From the NCBI GenBank assembly GCA_019096065.1, contig JAGUCH010000001.1, forward strand, positions 2,418,001-2,482,000: a stretch of DNA of 64,000 nucleotides. Reading direction: 5' to 3'. The position numbers and the translations under genes were made by a program. Below the pieces are notes generated by a model, which was not told the origin of the DNA, ran no database searches, and saw nothing but the letters and a program-made list of their open reading frames with translations. Shown one piece after another: positions 25,727 to 38,035 of this stretch (position 1 is the first letter of the stretch; every line of letters starts with the position of its first letter). This DNA is from Paracyclopina nana. Lineage: Eukaryota > Arthropoda > Copepoda > Cyclopoida > Cyclopettidae.

Positions 25727-27399
25727 TCAAAAGGCTATCAAAACAGGCTTTTGGCTACTTGGCTTTACGCGTGGCTTGTTTTGTATCAACTCCTGCCAGC
25801 CATTTTCTGTATCATACACCAGATAATGCGAGGGTACATGGTCAGGGTAGAATGGCACAACGTGGGGCAAGTAGATTAGCTTTGACCCCACCGAGGTCAT
25901 CGTTCCTGTTAGCGCAAATGGCTGAATTATGAATCTAGAAAGCAATTATGCGATGTTTACCTCCTCTTGCAAATCTTGGCAGCGGGTGGTCAACCACCTC
26001 AACCCATTTACTAGTCATAGGACTCAAAAGGTTAAACTGGTATGTTTTCCTGCTTGGTCCCTCGTATCCATTTGGAAAAACCACCTTTCCTCCCGTGATG
26101 ATCATCGTTCTGTCAGGAAATTCCTATTTAAATTCCGGCAGGAATAATTAAGAAAATTACTTTCGTAGTCCCTGTTCATCGAATAGAACTCCACATGCAT
26201 AGTCAAACAATCTTGTCGACAAACTTGCTAATTTGGTAAAATGGTTGTCATCCGCATTAACGCCGTAAAGGTATATCGAATCTGAGAATTCATTGCCACT
26301 GCATGTCCGCCCCCCTGGTGGCGAAGAAAAAATTGCAGTATTTTTTTTTAAGTATGAATTGAAGCTCACCAGCTATGATGGCATGGCTGCTATTGAATTC
26401 CACGACGCATTGTTTTATCCACCCCGCATCAGTTGGCAAATCAGCTCCAACTCTCCAAGTGTTGCTAATGAAATTCCATATCCTGATGGTGCCATGGCAG
26501 TTGTCTGCAATACCAAAGGCTCATTATCTTTTGTCAATTTAATCATGGCATGGTCACGTTTATTTTCGATTAAGGATGGATAAAAAGCAAGCAAATAAGA
26601 GTTAAGCAAAAAACGAGCATTACCCTCAGTAGCATCAGTTGCACCTCCTGTCAAAATCAAGTTTTGGCCAACCAAAGCGGCTCCTCCCAAGTAATTCGAG
26701 TATGAAGAGAATGAGCTGGTAATCTCGTGGAATTTGGGAGATATTGCCCAAATGTCCAGCTTGTAGATTTGCGTAAATGTGCTGTACTGCACCAAGATGA
26801 GACTGTCACCATAGTAGCATCCAAACGACCATCCATCCACGGTGTGCACCGAGGTCGGTAAAAAGTGCTCGATGATTGGCTCCATCGTTTTCGTTGAGAA
26901 AAGCACGAAAGTTTTGTCCTCCAGCCCAACAAAAAGTTTTTGCTGGCCAACTGTAGAAAAAAACACGTGTTGTTGGAATTAGATGCTTTTTTGGTATCTT
27001 ACAAATGAAATCTTCGGCTTTTTCAGTGGTGACCTCGGTAGATAGCTTGAATTGCTCCTCTTCGTAGCAAAAGCACAGCAAGCAGCTATCGAATGTGGAT
27101 GAATTGGAGCAGCAATCGCCCCCATCAAAGTTGCATTGCAAATTGTTAGATTTGTCATCACATACGCCATCCCCTGCGATGCTCGCAAAACTGCACTCAA
27201 ACTTACGAGCATTGTTAAGGCCTCAAAAATATAATTTTTATCCAAATTTGTTTAAAGGTATTGAAAATAAATGTACACCTAGCTCCTGATCCGAATTGCC
27301 GATTAGGAAAAAGGACACAACTGCTGATATAGCAATAAACAGTCCAATCAAGGCAACAGCCACGAAGTTCTTTTTGAGAAGTTTTTTTAGGTTCACCAT
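25727..27399 (-). CDS. Membrane-anchored LNR + kelch-repeat protein
   Basis: Exons (minus) 27399-27279, 27221-27003, 26950-26624, 26504-26370, 26314-26161, 26109-25961 and 25905-25727 join to 1284 nt, 427 aa. A signal anchor lies at about residues 11-33. One LNR follows (GDGVCDD ... CNFDGGDCC ... CLLCFC). From about residue 113 a kelch-like beta-propeller begins: repeated hydrophobic strands ending in GG (LILTGGATD, AIIAGG, IITGGK) alternate with W/Y-containing strands (NTWRVGADLP, KWVEVVDHPLPRF). Nearly all introns are phase 1 and several fall at the GG turn between blades. Signal anchor plus LNR links this gene to its convergent neighbour, which suggests local duplication followed by inversion. 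The extracellular kelch domain is unusual. Confidence 0.82.
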
Positions 27400-27599
27400 G
27401 GTCGCTTTCCACACGCAAAATCTCAGCCTCAAGTTTCGTTGTTACCACAAGGCCTAGCTGTGGTTTTGTTGTAGCTAGGTCATTAAATGTTTATGCCTCG
27501 GATATAGAATAAAAAATCCATATATTGTTGGAAACGATAGGATACCTTGAAACGTAAACTGATATTTTTCGAGCATGCATATTTTAATCAGATAAATGA

Positions 27600-27998
27600 A
27601 TGAGCGCGCGCGTATTGGTGCTAGCTTGTATTATTCGCTTAGTAGCTGTCAAGACTTTCAGATTCATGGATTCTTATAGATGCCCAGTGTGCTTGGAAGA
27701 AACTGAAAACATTCGGAATTTGATTACTAACATTTGTGGGCACTTTGTCTGCCGCGAATGCTTCTTAAGAATAGTCATTGCATATGCAGAGGTCCGTTGT
27801 CCATTGTGCCGAGCGAAGATCAACGTCAGTTCACTACTAAATACGCAGAAAATTACCAATCAAAATACTTTAGAGGGCCGTGAAGATAAAAAAGTCCAAG
27901 CGAAGACAACTGTGGAAGAAGCGAGCAACTCACACCAAAGAAAAAGTTGGATCACTATTTACGATGAGCTGAAAAAGTCAAAAAATGGCACAAGGTAA
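27600..27998 (+). CDS. Small RING-finger protein, intronless
   Basis: A single 132-aa frame. Residues 27-70 form a C3HC4 RING: CPVC, then CGHFVCRECF and CPLC with normal spacing, as in E3 ubiquitin ligases. The first 20 residues are hydrophobic, so either this is a membrane or signal segment or the true start is the internal ATG at 27666, just before the RING (MDSYRCPVC). The tail is Lys-rich and polar. The start is about 200 bp from the start of the divergent LNR-kelch gene, so they may share a promoter. AATAAA occurs at about 28019. The substrate is unknown. Confidence 0.7.
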   Translation: MSARVLVLACIIRLVAVKTFRFMDSYRCPVCLEETENIRNLITNICGHFVCRECFLRIVIAYAEVRCPLCRAKINVSSLLNTQKITNQNTLEGREDKKVQAKTTVEEASNSHQRKSWITIYDELKKSKNGTR

Positions 27999-28294
27999 TA
28001 TCGTCATGATATGAGTTTAAATAAAACAAGTTTTCCCAAAATAGTTTTGATTCATGGTTATTCATCCTAATAGAGTTGACCTTTTATTAGTTCCAAGAAA
28101 AAGTTTTCATTTCATAATATAGAAGCATGTTATTAGCCAACTCAAAATTCCAGATTATTGAAAGGGAATATTTACTGAGTAGGAATCCACGAGACAACTC
28201 CAAATGCAACTGGCGATTTTTGTGTTTTTTCCTAAATTGTAAATTATTGACATCTTGAGTTATTTGTGTCATTAACGAAATAGTGACGGATGCA

Positions 28295-29399
28295 GGGATG
28301 TACTGTAAAAAGTCCGCGATGTGAAATGTCCAGATAAAAAAAGTCCGGATGCAAAAAGTCCAAATACTAAAAGTCCGCTCATATAAAGACCAGATATCAA
28401 AAGTCCTTTTATGTGAACAAGGGATGTCACAAGTCCCAATTTTTACAAAAATAAAAATAGATAGGACTCTTGCAATGATAAGTCTAAAGATCTCCATCGC
28501 CAAATGGCAAGACCAGAAAGAGTCAATTTGTAATTTCTCTTAATTACTAATTTCTCAGCAAGCGCGTGCGCGCATTCCTATGTAGTATGGGGAATATCTA
28601 TTTATATATGTAAACAATTTATTTCTTTGACAATATCATGGTATCACAGTGTTCCTGGTAAGGTTTTAACCTAAACTTTCTTGACCAACTTTATATTTTA
28701 CATTTTCTGAAAGCCATTGATTAGGGGGTTCCAATGGTGTAAACCATAAAATCCCCTGTCGTAGCTTCCCATAACATACAAATTTAAAAAACCGCTAGCG
28801 CTCTCATTTTGCAAGGAAGAGAAAAAATGCGCTTTATTTACCCCCTCTGAAATTGAAAAATGAACATAATATATTTTATACAAAATATTGAATTTGGACT
28901 TAATTCTTAAGTTACATTGTACTATAATATTACAATCATGTGGAAGATGAGAAAAGGTTGTTATTTAGCATAGTGCAGTTACTTCGAAACCATGGCAGAT
29001 ATCAAAAACTTTTTTACCGGCAATTATGATAGAATTTTATTGGCCAACTTTTACTTTTTCTTAATCAAATTAGTTAATAATAGTAAACAAACAGTGGCCA
29101 ATCTAAGATTACTTTGACCCATCGATTCACCTTTCTGGTCTTGACGTAAGTCGATGGAGATCTTTAGATAAGTCAAACATTACTCAATAAAAGCAGTGTC
29201 CGTAATTTTGTTTCATACATGAAATACATGCCTTAATATTTTATCAAACAATTATTGATATTTGTAAAAAGAATAGTCTTTGCAGAGCGTAATTTTTTTC
29301 ATCAGGACTTTTTACATTAGGACTTCATATATCAGGACTTTTTACATGAGGATTTTATATATCAGGACTTTTGACATTGCGGACTTTTTACAGTATTCC
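28295..29399. mobile_element. 1.1-kb terminal-inverted-repeat element, non-autonomous
   Basis: The left end GGGATGTACTGTAAAAAGTC and the inverse of the right end (GGAATACTGTAAAAAGTCCG) match closely. Both are flanked by CGGATGCA (28287-28294 and 29400-29407), read here as an 8-bp target-site duplication. Each end continues inwards as a row of about 15-17-bp units, each ending in AAGTCC (left to about 28445, right from about 29304). The AT-rich middle has no transposase-like frame. An 8-bp duplication would fit hAT-type elements, but the tips do not clearly match a known family. GGATGCA also appears once inside the left end, so the duplication could be fortuitous. Confidence 0.65.
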
Positions 29400-29789
29400 C
29401 GGATGCAGGATTATATTTAGTGTGTACTTTAAACAGCAAACTTTAAATCCTCTTGTAGTATTCCAGGTCATAAGGTACACATCATGTAGTAAGTTGCTGG
29501 TGCATGCACGGCTAGCGTATATATGCATGTATATCTTCTTGTTGCCTCCAAATCAGCTGCATTTCTTATCTATTTGAGTAGGATCACTCATATATTCGTG
29601 CGCACTGTAGCACTGATAGGACGAGTGGTTAAAGGAAGGACGGTATGTAGCACTGATGGACAAATTGACCACTCGGCGATTTCTCAGCTCCTGGTGGTCA
29701 GGGGGAGCTGGGGTAATTTTTTTCGGAAACTAGACCCTAAAATCTATCATTTTGCCAAGTTTCATCAAAATCTGAGACATTCTATTCTT

Positions 29790-29890
29790 ATTATACACTG
29801 ATGGGACCTTATGGTCTTATTATACACTGATGGGACTCAGTCTGACTTTTCCTATCTTATTATACACTGATGGGACATGTTATTAGACCA
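29790..29890. repeat. Three short tandem copies of TTATTATACACTGATGGGAC
   Basis: The word CTTATTATACACTGATGGGA recurs three times within about 90 bp near the left end of the large element. Its second half equals the motif found at the right tip and, slightly changed, in every 243-bp monomer. Confidence 0.75.
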
Positions 29891-30093
29891 CTCCATAATG
29901 GTACTTGAATAGCTTTAACCACTCCATAATAAGACTTTTAAGAGCCACTTTTAACAGCAAGGCCAAAGGCACATCAATTGCCTTATAGTTTGAGTTAAGT
30001 TGACCCAAACTGTCAGCTGCAACTGACCTTTTGACTCAAAATTGACTTGGTCAAGAATTAAGAGAATTATTAGCAGTTAAGTTAAAATACCGC

Positions 30094-31190
30094 GTGATGC
30101 GCAAGTTTTCTCTCTTGCGAATTCAAAATTAATCAAAAGTTTGACTTTGCCTCATATTTTGGGTCAAGTTGACTCAAACTTTCAGCTGCAATTGACATTT
30201 TGACTCAAAATTGACTTGGTCAAGAATTTCGAGTTTTTATAGCTGTCATCTAGTAGCATAACGCGATGCGCAAGTTTTGGCATTTGCGAAATCAAAAAGT
30301 GTCATAAGTTTGACTTTGCCTCACATTTTGAGTCAAGTTGACTCAAACTTTCAGCTGCAACTGACATTTTGACTGAAATTTGACTAAGTCAAGAATTTCG
30401 AGTTTTCATAGCAGTCACCTAGTAGCATAACGGGATGCGCAAGTTTTGGCATTTGCGAAATCAAAAAGTGTCATAAGTTTGACTTTGCCTCACATTTTGA
30501 GTCAAGTTGACTCAAACTTTCAGCTGCAACTGACATTTTGGCTGAAATTTGACTAAGTCAAGAATTTCGAGTTTTCATAGCTGTCATCTAGTAGTAAAAC
30601 GCGATGCGCAAGTTTTGGCATGTCCTTGTAAGAAATGGTCAAGGTTCTATCAAAGAGTGGTTAATGTTCTATTTGGAAGAGGTCAATGTCACATTAGCAA
30701 GTGGTCACTCTGTTTTGTCTTTTTTTATACGTTTTCAGTCCAGACTGATTTAGTATAACACGATGCGCAAGTTTCGGCATTTGCGAATTCAAAAAGTGTC
30801 AAAAGTATGACTTTGCCTCACATTTTGTGTCAAGTTGAATAAAACTTTCAGCTGCAACTGACATTTTGACTCAAAATTGACTTGGTCAAGAATTTCGTGT
30901 TTTATTAGCAGTAAAGTAGAAGTACCGCGCGATGCGCAGGTTTTCTCTCTTGCGAATTCAAAATGAGTCAAAAGTTTGACATTGCCTCATATTTTGAGTC
31001 AGGTTTACTCAAACTATCGACTGCAACTGACATTTTGACTCAAATTGACTTTGCCAAGTGATTGTGAGGCAAAGTCACACTTTTGCCTCACATTTTGAGT
31101 CCAGCTGCCTCGAATTTTCAGCCACAGCTGACATTTTGGCTCAAAATTGTCCTTGTCCAGAATTTCAAGTTTCTTTGCAGTTTCGAAATA
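30094..31190 (+). repeat. Left arm: about six ~169-bp repeats
   Basis: The marker GATGCGCAAGTTTT occurs at about 30096, 30265, 30434, 30603, 30762 and 30929, giving a period near 169 bp. Each unit also carries GAGTCAAGTTGACTCAAACT and CAGCTGCAACTGACATTTTG. One unit near 30620-30760 is partly replaced by unrelated sequence rich in TGGTCA words. The units recur in inverted orientation at 36885-37870. Confidence 0.85.
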
Positions 31191-31249
31191 GTAGTACATC
31201 AGGATGTTTTAGGCAGATTTTCAAGATTGAGCCAAAAATGACCACAAAT

Positions 31250-34200
31250 GACCACTCCTTGATGGGACTTATAATAGCATTTATTCCTAGCCAGACAGAT
31301 TTCCAAGCTTGAGCGAAAAAATGACCACTCCTTGATGAGACTTTGGCTCCCAAGGCTAAGTCTAGTCATAAGAAAGACTTGTATGACTTAAGCTTGGACT
31401 CAAAAAGCAATGCTTTAAGTAATTTAGTCCACAAAAACTTATTTGGCTAAGCTTTCTTAAGCTCCTAAGAACTGGACTTGACTTATGCAAAAGACCACTC
31501 CTTGATGGGACTTTTAATAAGATTTATTCCTAGCCAGACAGATTTCCAAGCTTGAGCGAAAAAATGACCACTCCTTGATGAGACTTTGGCTCCCAAGGCT
31601 AAGTCTAGTCATAAGAAAGACATGTATGACTTAAGCTTGGACTCAAAAAGCAATGCTTTAAGTAATTTAGTCCACAAAAACTTATTTAGCTAAGTTTTCT
31701 TGAGTTACTAAGAACTGGACTTGACTTATGCAAAAGACCACTCCTTGATGGGACTTTTAATAAGATTTTTTCCTAGCCAGACAGATTTCCAAGCTTGAGT
31801 GAAAAAATGACCACTCCTTGATGAGACTTTGGCTCCCAAGGCTAAGTCTAGTCTTAACAAAGACATGTATGACTTAAGCTTGGACTCAAAAAGCAATGCT
31901 TTAAGTAATTTAGTCCACAAAAACTTATTTAGCTAAGTTTTCTTGAGTTACTAAGAACTGGACTTGACTTTTGCTAATGACCACTCCTTGATGGGACTTT
32001 TAAAAAGATTTATTCCTAGCCAGACAGATTTCCAAGCTTGAGTGAAAAAATGACCACTCCTTGATGAGACTTTGGCTCCCAAGGCTAAGTCTAGTCATAA
32101 CAAAGACTTGCATGACTTAAGCTTGGACTCAAAAAGCAATGCTCTAAAAAAATTAGTCCACAAAAACTTATTTGGCTAAGCTTTCTTAAGCTCCTAAGAA
32201 CTGGACTTGACTTATGCAAAAGACCACTCCTTGATGGGACTTTTAATAAGATTTATTCCTAGCCAGACAGATTTCCAAGCTTGAGCGAAAAAATGACCAC
32301 TCCTTGATGAGACTTTGGCTCCCAAGGCTAAGTCTAGTCATAAGAAAGACTTGTATGACTTAAGCTTGGACTCAAAAAGCAATGCTTTAAGTAATTTAGT
32401 CCACAAAAACTTATTTAGCTAAGTTTTCTTGAGTTACTAAGAACTGGACTTGACTTATGCAAAAGACCACTCCTTGATGGGACTTTTAATAAGATTTTTT
32501 CCTAGCCAGACAGATTTCCAAGCTTGAGTGAAAAAATGACCACTCCTTGATGAGACTTTGGCTCCCAAGGCTAAGTCTAGTCATAAGAAAGACTTGTATG
32601 ACTTAAGCTTGGACTCAAAAAGCAATGCTTTAAGTAATTTAGTCCACAAAAACTTATTTGGCTAAGCTTTCTTAAGCTCCTAAGAACTGGACTTGACTTA
32701 TGCAAAAGACCACTCCTTGATGGGACTTTTAATAAGATTTATTCCTAGCCAGACAGATTTCCAAGCTTGAGCGAAAAAATGACCACTCCTTGATGAGACT
32801 TTGGCTCCCAAGGCTAAGTCTAGTCATAAGAAAGACTTGTATGACTTAAGCTTGGACTCAAAAAGCAATGCTTTAAGTAATTTAGTCCACAAAAACTTAT
32901 TTAGCTAAGTTTTCTTGAGTTACTAAGAACTGGACTTGACTTATGCAAAAGACCACTCCTTGATGGGACTTTTAATAAGATTTTTTCCTAGCCAGACAGA
33001 TTTCCAAGCTTGAGTGAAAAAATGACCACTCCTTGATGAGACTTTGGCTCCCAAGGCTAAGTCTAGTCTTAACAAAGACATGTATGACTTAAGCTTGGAC
33101 TCAAAAAGCAATGCTTTAAGTAATTTAGTCCACAAAAACTTATTTAGCTAAGTTTTCTTGAGTTACTAAGAACTGGACTTGACTTTTGCTAATGACCACT
33201 CCTTGATGGGACTTTTAAAAAGATTTATTCCTAGCCAGACAGATTTCCAAGCTTGAGTGAAAAAATGACCACTCCTTGATGAGACTTTGGCTCCCAAGGC
33301 TAAGTCTAGTCATAACAAAGACTTGCATGACTTAAGCTTGGACTCAAAAAGCAATGCTCTAAAAAAATTAGTCCACAAAAACTTATTTGGCTAAGCTTTC
33401 TTAAGCTCCTAAGAACTGGACTAGACTTATGCAAAAGACCACTCCTTGATGGGACTTTTAATAAGATTTATTCCTAGCCAGACAGATATCCAAGCTTGAG
33501 CGAAAAAATGACCACTCCTTGATGAGACTTTGGCTCCCAAGGCTAAGTCTAGTCATAACAAAGACTTGCATGACTTAAGCTTGGACTCAAAAAGCAATGC
33601 TCTAAGAAAATTAGTCCACAAAAACTTATTTGGCTAAGCTTTCTTAAGCTCCTAAGAACTGGACTTGACTAATGCAAAAGACCACTCCTTGATGGGACTT
33701 TTAATAAGATTTATTCCTAGCCAGACAGATTTCCAAGCTTGAGCGTAAAAATGACCACTCCTTGATGAGACTTTGGCTCCCAAGGCTAAGTCTAGTCATA
33801 AGAAAGACTTGCATGACTTAAGCTTGGACTCAAAAAGCAATGCTCTAAGAAAATTAGTCCACAAAAACTTATTTGGCTAAGCTTTCTTAAGCTCCTAAGA
33901 ACTGGACTTGACTTATGCAAAAGACCACTCCTTGATGGGACTTTTAATAAGATTTATTCCTAGCCAGGCAGATTTCCAAGCTTGAGTGAAAAAATGACCA
34001 CTCCTTGATGAGACTTTGGCTCCCAAGGCTAAGTCTAGTCATAAGAAAGACTTGCATGACTTAAGCTTGGACTCAAAAAGCAATGCTCTAATAAAATTAG
34101 TCCACAAAAACTTATTTGGCTAAGCTTTCTTAAGCTCCTAAGAACTGGACTTGACTTATGCAAAAGACCACTCCTTGATGGGACTTTTAAAAAGATTTAT

Positions 34201-36640
34201 TCCTAGCCAGACAGATTTCCAAGCTTGAGTGAAAAAATGACCACTCCTTGATGAGACTTTGGCTCCCAAGGCTAAGTCTAGTCATAACAAAGACTTGCAT
34301 GACTTAAGCTTGGACTCAAAAAGCAATGCTCTAAGAAAATTAGTCCACAAAAACTTATTTGGCTAAGCTTTCTTAAGCTCCTAAGAACTGGACTAGACTT
34401 ATGCAAAAGACCACTCCTTGATGGGACTTTTAATAAGATTTATTCCTAGCCAGACAGATATCCAAGCTTGAGCGAAAAAATGACCACTCCTTGATGAGAC
34501 TTTGGCTCCCAAGGCTAAGTCTAGTCATAACAAAGACTTGCATGACTTAAGCTTGGACTCAAAAAGCAATGCTCTAAGAAAATTAGTCCACAAAAACTTA
34601 TTTGGCTAAGCTTTCTTAAGCTCCTAAGAACTGGACTTGACTTATGCAAAAGACCACTCCTTGATGGGACTTTTAAAAAGATTTATTCCTAGCCAGACAG
34701 ATTTCCAAGCTTGAGTGAAAAAATGACCACTCCTTGATGAGACTTTGGCTCCCAAGGCTAAGTCTAGTCATAACAAAGACTTGCATGACTTAAGCTTGGA
34801 CTCAAAAAGCAATGCTCTAAGAAAATTAGTCCACAAAAACTTATTTGGCTAAGCTTTCTTAAGCTCCTAAGAACTGGACTAGACTTATGCAAAAGACCAC
34901 TCCTTGATGGGACTTTTAATAAGATTTATTCCTAGCCAGACAGATATCCAAGCTTGAGCGAAAAAATGACCACTCCTTGATGAGACTTTGGCTCCCAAGG
35001 CTAAGTCTAGTCATAACAAAGACTTGCATGACTTAAGCTTGGACTCAAAAAGCAATGCTCTAAGAAAATTAGTCCACAAAAACTTATTTGGCTAAGCTTT
35101 CTTAAGCTCCTAAGAACTGGACTTGACTTATGCAAAAGACCACTCCTTGATGGGACTTTTAATAAGATTTATTCCTAGCCAGACAGATTTCCAAGCTTGA
35201 GCGAAAAAATGACCACTCCTTGATGAGACTTTGGCTCCCAAGGCTAAGTCTAGTCATAAGAAAGACTTGTATGACTTAAGCTTGGACTCAAAAAGCAATG
35301 CTTTAAGTAATTTAGTCCACAAAAACTTATTTGGCTAAGCTTTCTTAAGCTCCTAAGAACTGGACTTGACTTATGCAAAAGACCACTCCTTGATGGGACT
35401 TTTAATAAGATTTATTCCTAGCCAGACAGATTTCCAAGCTTGAGCGAAAAAATGACCACTCCTTGATGAGACTTTGGCTCCCAAGGCTAAGTCTAGTCAT
35501 AAGAAAGACTTGTATGACTTAAGCTTGGACTCAAAAAGCAATGCTTTAAGTAATTTAGTCCACAAAAACTTATTTAGCTAAGTTTTCTTGAGTTACTAAG
35601 AACTGGACTTGACTTATGCAAAAGACCACTCCTTGATGGGACTTTTAATAAGATTTTTTCCTAGCCAGACAGATTTCCAAGCTTGAGTGAAAAAATGACC
35701 ACTCCTTGATGAGACTTTGGCTCCCAAGGCTAAGTCTAGTCTTAACAAAGACATGTATGACTTAAGCTTGGACTCAAAAAGCAATGCTTTAAGTAATTTA
35801 GTCCACAAAAACTTATTTAGCTAAGTTTTCTTGAGTTACTAAGAACTGGACTTGACTTTTGCTAATGACCACTCCTTGATGGGACTTTTAATAAGATTTT
35901 TTCCTAGCCAGACAGATTTCCAAGCTTGAGCAAAAAAAGACCACTCGTTGATGAGACTTTGGCTCCCAAGGCTAAGTCTAGTCATAAGAAAGACTTGTAT
36001 GACTTAAGCTTGGACTCAAAAAGCAATGCTTTAAGTAATTTAGTCCACAAAAACTTATTTGGCTAAGCTTTCTTAAGCTCCTAAGAACTGGACTTGACTT
36101 ATGCAAAAGACCACTCCTTGATGGGACTTTTAATAAGATTTATTCCTAGCCAGACAGATTTCCAAGCTTGAGTGAAAAAATGACCACTCCTTGATGAGAC
36201 TTTGGCTCCCAAGGCTAAGTCTAGTCATAACAAAGACTTGCATGACTTAAGCTTGGACTCAAAAAGCAATGCTCTAAGAAAATTAGTCCACAAAAACTTA
36301 TTTGGCTAAGCTTTCTTAAGCTCCTAAGAACTGGACTTGACTTATGCAAAAGACCACTCCTTGATGGGACTTTTAAAAAGATTTATTCCTAGCCAGACAG
36401 ATTTCCAAGCTTGAGTGAAAAAATGACCACTCCTTGATGAGACTTTGGCTCCCAAGGCTAAGTCTAGTCATAAGAAAGACTTGCATGACTTAAGCTTGGA
36501 CTCAAAAAGCAATGCTCTAAGAAAATTAGTCCACAAAAACTTATTTGGCTAAGCTTTCTGAAGTCTAGTCATAAAAAAAGACTTGCATGGCTTAAGCTAA
36601 GACTCAAAAAGCAATGCTTTGAGTAAATGAGTCCATGAAA
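31250..36640 (+). repeat. Central satellite: about 22 copies of a 243-bp monomer
   Basis: Units begin with GACCACTCCTTGATGGGACT at 31250, 31493, 31736 and 31979, and so on every 243 bp to about 36352, with a decayed last unit to about 36640. Each unit contains a second, slightly different copy of the same start (GACCACTCCTTGATGAGACT) about 80 bp downstream, so the monomer arose by internal duplication. Units differ at a few positions and the variants recur with higher-order spacing (see findings). Recurrent open frames of 64 residues on the minus strand are by-products of the repeat. Confidence 0.95.
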
Positions 36641-36645
36641 ACTTA

Positions 36646-36867
36646 GGGCCTGTTCACCTGCTTATTATGGCCGTTATTTTGGCAAAATATTGGAGAGAAA
36701 TACTGAGAAACTGGGAATTTTTATTTTGGAGCAGGATGGCTTTTGGTACCAATAGATCGATTCCGAAGTCAAAATCTGAAAAATGATTTTACAAATACCG
36801 GATATTTGCAAATATCAGCATAATATCGCTCGTTATTTTGCTGATAATAATGCAGGTGAACAGGGCC
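36646..36867. mobile_element. 222-bp PIF/Harbinger-type MITE
   Basis: The element starts GGGCCTGTTCACCTGC and ends with the near-perfect inverse (GCAGGTGAACAGGGCC). TTA flanks both sides (36643-36645 and 36868-36870). A TTA target duplication with a GGGCCTGTT-type tip is typical of Harbinger-superfamily MITEs. The interior is AT-rich and non-coding. It inserted into the large element at the junction between the satellite core and the right arm, so it is younger than that structure. Confidence 0.8.
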
Positions 36868-36884
36868 TTAATAGGCTAAGCTTG

Positions 36885-37870
36885 GTAAACTTGCGCATCG
36901 CGTTTTTTTACTAGATGACAGCTATGAAAACTCGAAATTCTTGACTGAGTCTAATTTCAGCTAAAATGTCAGTTGCAGCTGAAAATTTAAGTCAACTTGA
37001 CTCAAAATGTGAGGCAAAGTCAAACATATGACACTTTTTGAATTCGCAAATGGCGAAACTTGCGGATCGCGTTATACTTATAGGTGACTGCTATGACAAC
37101 TCGAAATTCTTGACTTAGTCTAATTTCAGTCAAAATGTCAGTTGCAGCTGATAGTTTGAGTCAACTTGACTCAAAATGTGAGGCAAAGTCAAACGTATGA
37201 CACTTTTTGAATTCACAAATACCGAAACTTGCGCATCGCGTTATACTTATAGGTGACTGCTATGAAAACTCGAAATTCTTGACTTAGTCAAATTTCAGTC
37301 AAAATGTCAGTTGCAGCTTATAGTTTGAGTCAACTTGACCCAAAATATGAGGCAAAGTCAAATTTTTGATTCATTTTGAATTCGTAAGAGTGAAAACTTG
37401 CGCATCGCGCGGTACTTCTCTTTTACTGCTAATAAAACACGAAATTCTTGACCAAGTCAATTTTGTGTCAAAATGTCAGTTGCAGTAGATAGTTTGAGTC
37501 AACTTGACCCAAAATATTAGGCCAAGTCAAATTTTAGATTCCCTTTGAAATCGTATGAGTGAAAACTTGCGCATCGCGCGGTACTTCTCTTTTACTGCTA
37601 TGAAAACTCGAAATTCTTGACTTAGTCAAATTTCAGTCAAAAAGGCAGTTGCAGCTGACAGTTTGAGTCAACTTGACTCAAAATGTGAGGCAAAGTCAAA
37701 CTTATGACACTTTTTGAATTCGCAAATGCCAAAACTTGCGCATCGCGTTATACTACTAGGTGACTGATATGAAAACTTGAAATTCTTGACTTAGTCAAAT
37801 TTCAGTCAAAATGTCAGTTGCAGCTGATAGTTTGAGTCAACTTGACACAAAACGTGAGGCAAAGTCAAAT
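36885..37870 (-). repeat. Right arm: about six ~169-bp repeats, inverted
   Basis: The inverse marker CTTGCGCATCGCG occurs near 36891, 37060 (one mismatch), 37228, 37398, 37568 and 37737. The period equals that of the left arm and the sequence is its reverse complement. Together the arms could pair as a stem of about 1 kb. Confidence 0.85.
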
Positions 37871-37904
37871 GCAGTGGATCTGCCTATAAAATGAGCTGAA
37901 ATAA

Positions 37905-38035
37905 CTGACCACTCCTTGAAGGACATTGACCACTCACTGATGGCCAGAAAATGACCACTCACTGATGGCCAAAAAATGACCACTCACTGATGGCCAAAAA
38001 AATGACCACTCACTGATGGCCAAGAAATGACCACT
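37905..38035. repeat. Short tandem copies of GACCACTCACTGATGGCC
   Basis: Four to five copies of a roughly 28-bp unit (GACCACTCACTGATGGCC followed by a short A-rich spacer) stand between the right arm and the right tip. The unit combines the GACCACTC start of the 243-bp monomer with the CACTGATGG motif of the element tips. Confidence 0.8.

Noticed and set aside
26415..26623. Read-through of kelch exon 3 to a stop at 26415
   Set aside because: A phase-1 intron from 26623 to 26505 restores the kelch blade NTWRVGADLP in another frame; the read-through has none.
31726..35808. Three identical 64-residue frames in the repeat block
   Set aside because: They are copies of one monomer variant of the 243-bp satellite, with no protein features.
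31250..36640. Regularly spaced repeats as a CRISPR-like array
   Set aside because: Units of 243 bp are contiguous with no unique spacers, in an animal genome.
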